A stretch of 64,000 nucleotides of DNA from Candidatus Bariatricus faecipullorum. Lineage in GTDB: Bacteria; Bacillota; Clostridia; Lachnospirales; Lachnospiraceae. Location: contig DWYV01000020.1 in assembly GCA_019118525.1 (NCBI GenBank), positions 62,001 through 126,000 on the forward strand. The letters run 5' to 3'. Positions within the stretch are counted from its first letter, which is position 1; the number at the start of each line of letters is the position of its first letter. Position numbers and translations under genes: made by a program. The notes beneath the pieces were generated by a model, which worked only from the letters and a program-made list of their open reading frames with translations, was not told the DNA's origin and did not search any database. Positions 61,101-64,000 of the stretch are shown here, piece after piece.

Positions 61101-61358
61101 GTTGCAGACGATGGTGAATTTCCCCTGTTCCACATGTCCCGGCTTCAGTCCCCTGCCGTCGTAGGTGAAGTTAATCTCAACCGGATTCCCCTCAAATCCC
61201 TGCTCTGCAAGGTGCACACGAAAAGAAGAAGAATAGACGAGTCCTCTTACGTTTCCTTCTTTCCGGTTTTTCAAAACAAAGCTTCCGCTGGCTGTCTCGC
61301 CCTCTCCAATCGACAGAATCAGATGGGTCTCCGGCAGGACTACGTCCGGATATGCCAT
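58119..61358 (-). CDS. Large Ig-like plus helical-repeat protein of the unknown cassette (DUF5717-like)
   Basis: 1079 residues, cytoplasmic by lack of signal or membrane segments. Residues about 1-115 form a beta-sandwich-like domain (LPETHLILSIGEGETASGSF then GGEYEITFTAIIEKP). A helical stretch follows, then a second beta domain near 200-290 (DFSYIVHPEKNHAGNNFGRI). Helical repeats span about 320-900 (WQAYRCFLEHPTCL, YFVWYEKAVEEDLKIAQLYEYYM), and a C-terminal beta region has YHAKPGSRVSISWQI. Start chosen at 61358 because AAAGGAG lies 8 nt before; a TTG at 61400 (AGGTGG at 7 nt) or ATG 61424 is possible. I believe this is DUF5717. Function unknown. Confidence 0.82.
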   Translation of the reverse strand: MAYPDVVLPETHLILSIGEGETASGSFVLKNRKEGNVRGLVYSSSFRVHLAEQGFEGNPVEINFTYDGRGLKPGHVEQGKFTIVCNGGEYEITFTAIIEKPYIMTSYGKVQNVRDFKKLAIQDFTEAQRLFRSRDFYEVIKYEEPRIRALYDNMRKWSLGEQAMEEFLVAIKQKECIFLTMGRTHRTFRNLKEATREIIHFTKNTWGYMQVKVHVDGDFIQISKDQFSTEDFVGNLFDFSYIVHPEKNHAGNNFGRITFETPYESLTYEVMVANHKDHAPGRREADMIVAGVIKGYLACMGGRNSLKDWADETRSQLGRLDIYSGDTDIYPLIDAHLHILTREEEEAGDILDNYNYSRFSIGKDPIVSAYYLYLTARVRKTGSHVNRVVEELNKAYMKRPRSWQLVCMLVDLDPEYKNYTNRLHVLERHFYNRSNQIALYWQAYRCFLEHPTCLKKLTSFEIQILNFAVKYRLMTKEIALYTANLATQQRNFDKGLYRVLKGCYELYGDSMILTAICTQLIRGNRTEQEYFVWYEKAVEEDLKIAQLYEYYMMTIDEKNYKKDFPRSVYLYFMHGNTLNYRKAALLYASMIQYQDEAGELYGAYREQMERFAWEQLERRRINESLRIIYKRCCSEREMTPERISAMYDLCHAYEVKTTMTSMAYVLVIEPDGSIRQRVPYNPEGTIVYLYSRDSRIVWEARDGRHYMDSIPYETMRLFYESRFMDVCRKYQEENVDVRKREQEELNWKNLQEFGLDAFEEEDVFRFCSMRIREEGYEEDDFLSYLCFELFRRDLFDKATLTYLAEYYCGATGDMKRVWHTARDYDVTTYKLSERIITQMLFSEMMFGEEEIFEDYYDGRTYFRLKQAYLAYVSREYVVNGRQVKGCVFSIIANEYRKDEDLADICKIALLKYYSSREVHQELEPMLREFLREMCEKQLYFPFYMEYPEGWLREVQLYDKTMISYHAKPGSRVSISWQIRSGEGEGMNYQQEVLVPAYEDTYIKTFILFGDETLRYYFTETNDGHVTVTEKKVYEPREVKPIGRYGRLNDMVGLKSEALSVAMHEYAAEKTLAEQIFVAY

Positions 61359-61423
61359 GCGGAAGTCTCCTTTGGAAAATTTTTTAATTTTATTCTTCAA
61401 AGTTCTGCCACCTACTTCTTGCA

Positions 61424-61451
61424 TTGCAATTTTTTAGAAAAACATTATAAT
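61424..61451 (+). promoter_or_regulatory. Promoter of the CobD/HisC-like gene
   Basis: Plus strand TTGCAA (61424-61429), 16 nt, TATAAT (61446-61451), about 100 nt before the ATG at 61552. Confidence 0.7.
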
Positions 61452-61453
61452 GA

Positions 61454-61482
61454 ATTATAGCATTATTCCAGAATCAAGGCAA
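61454..61482 (-). promoter_or_regulatory. Promoter of the unknown cassette
   Basis: Minus strand TTGCCT (61477-61482), 17 nt, TATAAT (61454-61459) with an extended TGC before the -10. Its -10 lies 2 nt from the -10 of the divergent plus-strand promoter. Confidence 0.75.
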
Positions 61483-61551
61483 TGCCGGAAAAGTGGAAAA
61501 CTGGCAAAAAGGGAAAAAACAGGGCCGGTTTTCGGGAAAGGAGTCGAAAGA

Positions 61552-62640
61552 ATGGAAAAATCACCCGGATTTCACGGCAGCGACCTAGAAGCCGCCGCTG
61601 CCTTTTATCAGCTGTCCCCGGACGAAGTCGTCCGGTTCGGGGCCAATGTCAATCCTCTGGGCTTCCCGGAATCCGTAAAACAGATTCTGGCCGGCCGGCT
61701 GGACGTGCTTGGCGCCTACCCGGACCGGGATTACCGGGCGCTCCGGCAGGCCATTGCCGGATACTGCCGGGCGGACATGGAGAACATCATCGTGGGAAAC
61801 GGCTCCACGGAGCTGATTTCTCTTCTGATTCAGGCCAGGAAAGCCCGCCATGCCCTGGTCATCGCTCCCACCTACTCGGAATACGACAGAGAACTGGGTT
61901 TAAACGGCGGAGATATCGATTATTTTTATCTGCTGGAAGAGGAAGATTTTGTTCTGGACGCCGAACGCCTTTCCCGGAAGATACGGGAGGGATATGATTT
62001 CGTGATTCTCTGCAACCCCAACAATCCCACTTCCTCGGCCGTAAAAAACGGGGATATCGTCCGGATTCTGGATGTTCTGACAGAAACCGGAGGATTCCTG
62101 ATGATTGACGAAACTTATGTGGAATTCGCCCCGGACCCGGACGCGGTCACCTCGGTGCCGCTGACCGGGATTTACGCGAACCTGATGGTCCTGCGGGGCG
62201 TCTCCAAATTTTTCGCCGCTCCCGGCCTCCGGCTGGGATACGGCATTACAGGAAGTCCTTCTCTTATGAAAGAGCTTCACCGGCTCCAGAATCCCTGGAG
62301 CTTAAGCAGTATCGGAGCCCTGGCCGGAGAACTGCTCTTTCAGGATAAAGATTACATTCGCCGGACCCGGACGCTGATTACAAAAGAACGGGAACGGATG
62401 TACCAGGCGCTTCTTTCCATGCCCGGTTTTCATCCCTTCCTGCCCTCGGCCAACTTTATTCTGGTCCGGCTGGAAAAGCCGGGACTGACTTCCGCCCAGG
62501 TCTTCGACGCGCTGATGCGCCGGAAAATGATGATACGGGACTGCTCTTCTTTCCAGTCCCTGGGCGGGGAATATATCCGCTTCTGTATCATGCTTCCGGA
62601 AGACAACACCCGTCTTCTGCTTGCCCTCAGCAGTCTCTGA
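61552..62640 (+). CDS. CobD/HisC-like class I PLP enzyme
   Basis: 362 residues. The N-terminus has HGSDLEAAAAFYQLSPDEVV then FGANVNPLGFPESV, close to threonine-phosphate decarboxylase CobD rather than to HisC. PLP residues: NGSTELISLL, CNPNNPTSS, MIDETYVEF and the Schiff-base Lys in RGVSKFFAAPGLRLGYG; the phosphate-site Arg near the end is in EYIRFCIML. CobD makes aminopropanol phosphate for cobalamin. No cobalamin genes or riboswitch are nearby, so the substrate is open (histidinol phosphate or another phosphorylated amino acid). GAAAGGAG precedes the ATG; longer frame to 61450 is rejected. Confidence 0.88.
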   Translation: MEKSPGFHGSDLEAAAAFYQLSPDEVVRFGANVNPLGFPESVKQILAGRLDVLGAYPDRDYRALRQAIAGYCRADMENIIVGNGSTELISLLIQARKARHALVIAPTYSEYDRELGLNGGDIDYFYLLEEEDFVLDAERLSRKIREGYDFVILCNPNNPTSSAVKNGDIVRILDVLTETGGFLMIDETYVEFAPDPDAVTSVPLTGIYANLMVLRGVSKFFAAPGLRLGYGITGSPSLMKELHRLQNPWSLSSIGALAGELLFQDKDYIRRTRTLITKERERMYQALLSMPGFHPFLPSANFILVRLEKPGLTSAQVFDALMRRKMMIRDCSSFQSLGGEYIRFCIMLPEDNTRLLLALSSL

Positions 62641-62648
62641 CAGACAGG

Positions 62649-62684
62649 TTCCGGCCGGGCCCGGCTCTGCCGGCCCGGCCGGAA
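62649..62684. other. Very stable GC hairpin between convergent genes
   Basis: Thirteen perfect base pairs (TTCCGGCCGGGCC with GGCCCGGCCGGAA), a one-base bulge, 3 more pairs and a TCT loop. No T run follows on either strand, so termination is unproven. Confidence 0.6.
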
Positions 62685-62701
62685 ACAGCCCCTCTTACAG
62701 C

Positions 62702-64000
62702 TTATCTTACAATCCGGTAATATTCCCTGGCTGTCACCAGATAGACCACTCCGTAGATAACAGCGAATACACCTGCCGTCGCAATGGTGCAGTTCCGAAA
62801 AAGCGCCACGTCACTTAAGTTCATCAGCTCAAGCAGCCGCACAATAACTTTAAATCCCATGCAGATGTGCACGAATGCGGCAATCAGGGGCAGGGCGAAC
62901 ACGGATACCACCTGGCTTTTTATGGACCGGCGGACCTCTCTTCGGCTCATGCCCACTTTCTGCATAATCTGGAACCGTTCCCGGTCGTCATATCCTTCCG
63001 AAATCTGTTTGTAGTAAATAATCAGCACCGTTGCCATCAGAAACAGAATTCCAAAGAAGATACCCAGGAAGAAGAAGCCTCCGTAGAACGAGTAGAACTC
63101 CTCCCGGTAGTCCTCGCGGGCTTCCGTGTAGCCGTCATATCCTGCCTCGGAAAAGGCCGTTTTCAGCTCTTCCAGTGTTTTTGCCCGGTTCTCTTCGCTT
63201 CCTTTCAGATTCAGGTTGATGTTTCCGTCCCCGGCGTTTGTGTCTCCCTGAATGCCGGCGCAGTAGGAAATCAGCTCCTGGCAGGTTTCCTCCGGCACTA
63301 TCAGATACAGGGTGTCATAGGCTATCATGTTTTCTTCCCCGGAAACCGTAAATTCATCCAGAATCTTCTTTACCTGCAGGGTTTCCTCCCCAATACGCAG
63401 TTCTCCTTCCGCCGCGTCCCAGGATTTGTCCCGTTCAGACAGATACACAAAGGCCTCCCCTGGCCCCAGTTCTTCTGTTTTCCCGGTTATCTGGTTATAA
63501 TCCTCCAGGGAGATCAGGTTCAGAATGCTTCCGGAGAGAATGTCGCTCTGGGAGCTGGAATCATCCGCCACCGCGATTTCATGACTGTTTTGCGGAAGGA
63601 CCAGAAACTGGGCCGAAAGGTATGCCTGGTCCGTGGTGAGCTCCACCTGGTTCTTTTCTGCCGTCTCCCGGGCCGTCTCCTGGAATTCCCGGACTGCCGT
63701 TCTGTCGGCGCTGTACATGACAGCGGAAAAGTCAAAGGGATACCGGGTCTCCAGTACATTCTGCATGCCCGCGTAAAGGGAAACCGTGGTGGAAATCATG
63801 ACCAGAACCATAGTGCTTAAGATACAGATACTGGCCAGTCCCGCCGCATTCTGCTTCATCCGGTAAATCATGCCGGATACGGAAATAAAATGACTGGTCT
63901 TATAGTAATACCGTTTGTTTTTCCGAAGCAGCTTTAAGACGGCAATGCTTCCTGCCGTAAACAGGGCATAGGTTCCGATAATCACCAGCACTACAGCAGC
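62702..64000 (-). CDS. BceB-type ABC transporter permease, C-terminal part, cut by window edge
   Basis: The frame is open to base 64000, so the N-terminus is missing; 432 residues are visible. Two membrane helices (about 1-75) are followed by an extracellular domain of about 200 residues, then three helices (GGFFFLGIFFGILFLMATVLIIYY, VVSVFALPLIAAFVHICMG, IATAGVFAVIYGVVYLV). FQIMQKVGMSRREVRRSIKSQ is the FtsX/MacB-family coupling helix. The large loop between helices is the mark of BceB/VraG permeases that sense or detach bacitracin-like peptides. The ATPase and two-component partners would lie beyond the window. Confidence 0.88.
   Translation of the reverse strand, partial: AAVVLVIIGTYALFTAGSIAVLKLLRKNKRYYYKTSHFISVSGMIYRMKQNAAGLASICILSTMVLVMISTTVSLYAGMQNVLETRYPFDFSAVMYSADRTAVREFQETARETAEKNQVELTTDQAYLSAQFLVLPQNSHEIAVADDSSSQSDILSGSILNLISLEDYNQITGKTEELGPGEAFVYLSERDKSWDAAEGELRIGEETLQVKKILDEFTVSGEENMIAYDTLYLIVPEETCQELISYCAGIQGDTNAGDGNINLNLKGSEENRAKTLEELKTAFSEAGYDGYTEAREDYREEFYSFYGGFFFLGIFFGILFLMATVLIIYYKQISEGYDDRERFQIMQKVGMSRREVRRSIKSQVVSVFALPLIAAFVHICMGFKVIVRLLELMNLSDVALFRNCTIATAGVFAVIYGVVYLVTAREYYRIVR

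Noticed and set aside
61450-61551. Cobalamin riboswitch before the CobD-like gene
   Set aside because: The 100-nt leader is too short and lacks the B12-box pattern.
1-64000. tRNA, rRNA or CRISPR arrays
   Set aside because: No cloverleaf with T-loop sequence was seen in the gaps, no rRNA segments, and no spaced direct repeats.

Overview
The window looks like chromosomal DNA of an anaerobic Clostridia member, most likely Lachnospiraceae. The reasons are strong AGGAGG ribosome binding sites, the gene order mreBCD-pbp2-minCDE-rodA-mgsA, several families typical of that group (DUF4250, DUF5662, DUF1292, DUF4321 and DUF5716/DUF5717-like proteins), and a selenocysteine-dependent glycine reductase operon. 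Most genes lie on the minus strand. No tRNA, rRNA, CRISPR array, insertion sequence or origin was seen. A tyrosine-recombinase tail and a DUF2442-like remnant at the left edge suggest the border of an old mobile element.

Layout (transcription units on the minus strand run from high to low coordinates). 1-2417: recombinase end, DUF2442 remnant, dipeptidase pepV and dtd. 2563-3938: TtcA-like tRNA thiolase (+) facing a cytidylate-kinase-like gene. 4020-10023: a cell-division neighbourhood (radical SAM protein, HlyD-like membrane protein, yggS, sepF, ylmH, lspA, rluA type). 10105-21035: DUF378 (+), then a long shape and division operon read DUF4321, radC, mreB, mreC, mreD, PBP2, minC, minD, minE, rodA, mgsA, D,D-carboxypeptidase. 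21134-31039: mutS, mutL, miaA, a PLP enzyme and two flavoproteins. 31154-36626: an orphan sugar-type binding lipoprotein, a degenerate GH13 protein, DUF5662, DUF4250, miaB and a CmpB-family membrane protein. 36780-43245: DUF1292 (+), a UvrD-like helicase, gltX, a divergent sirtuin, a phosphodiesterase and a split ThrE exporter.

43368-53011 is the metabolic centrepiece. It holds a Na+/alanine-glycine symporter, a glycine riboswitch with terminator-like hairpins, then grdX, grdE, grdB, trxB, trxA, grdA, grdC and grdD. GrdA and GrdB each contain an in-frame UGA at the selenocysteine position, and both would be split by a standard gene caller. Together these genes import glycine, reduce it to acetyl phosphate and ammonia using thioredoxin, and sense glycine through the leader RNA.

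53176-64000: purB and purF lie behind a three-gene cassette with no known function. The cassette encodes a 1079-residue Ig-like plus helical-repeat protein, an Hsp70/actin-fold protein and a small helical protein. It has its own strong promoter, which overlaps a divergent promoter for a CobD/HisC-like PLP enzyme. The window ends inside a BceB-type ABC permease. The best candidates for undescribed biology are this cassette, the predicted catalytically dead GH13 protein, the divergent sirtuin, and the antitermination logic of the glycine leader.
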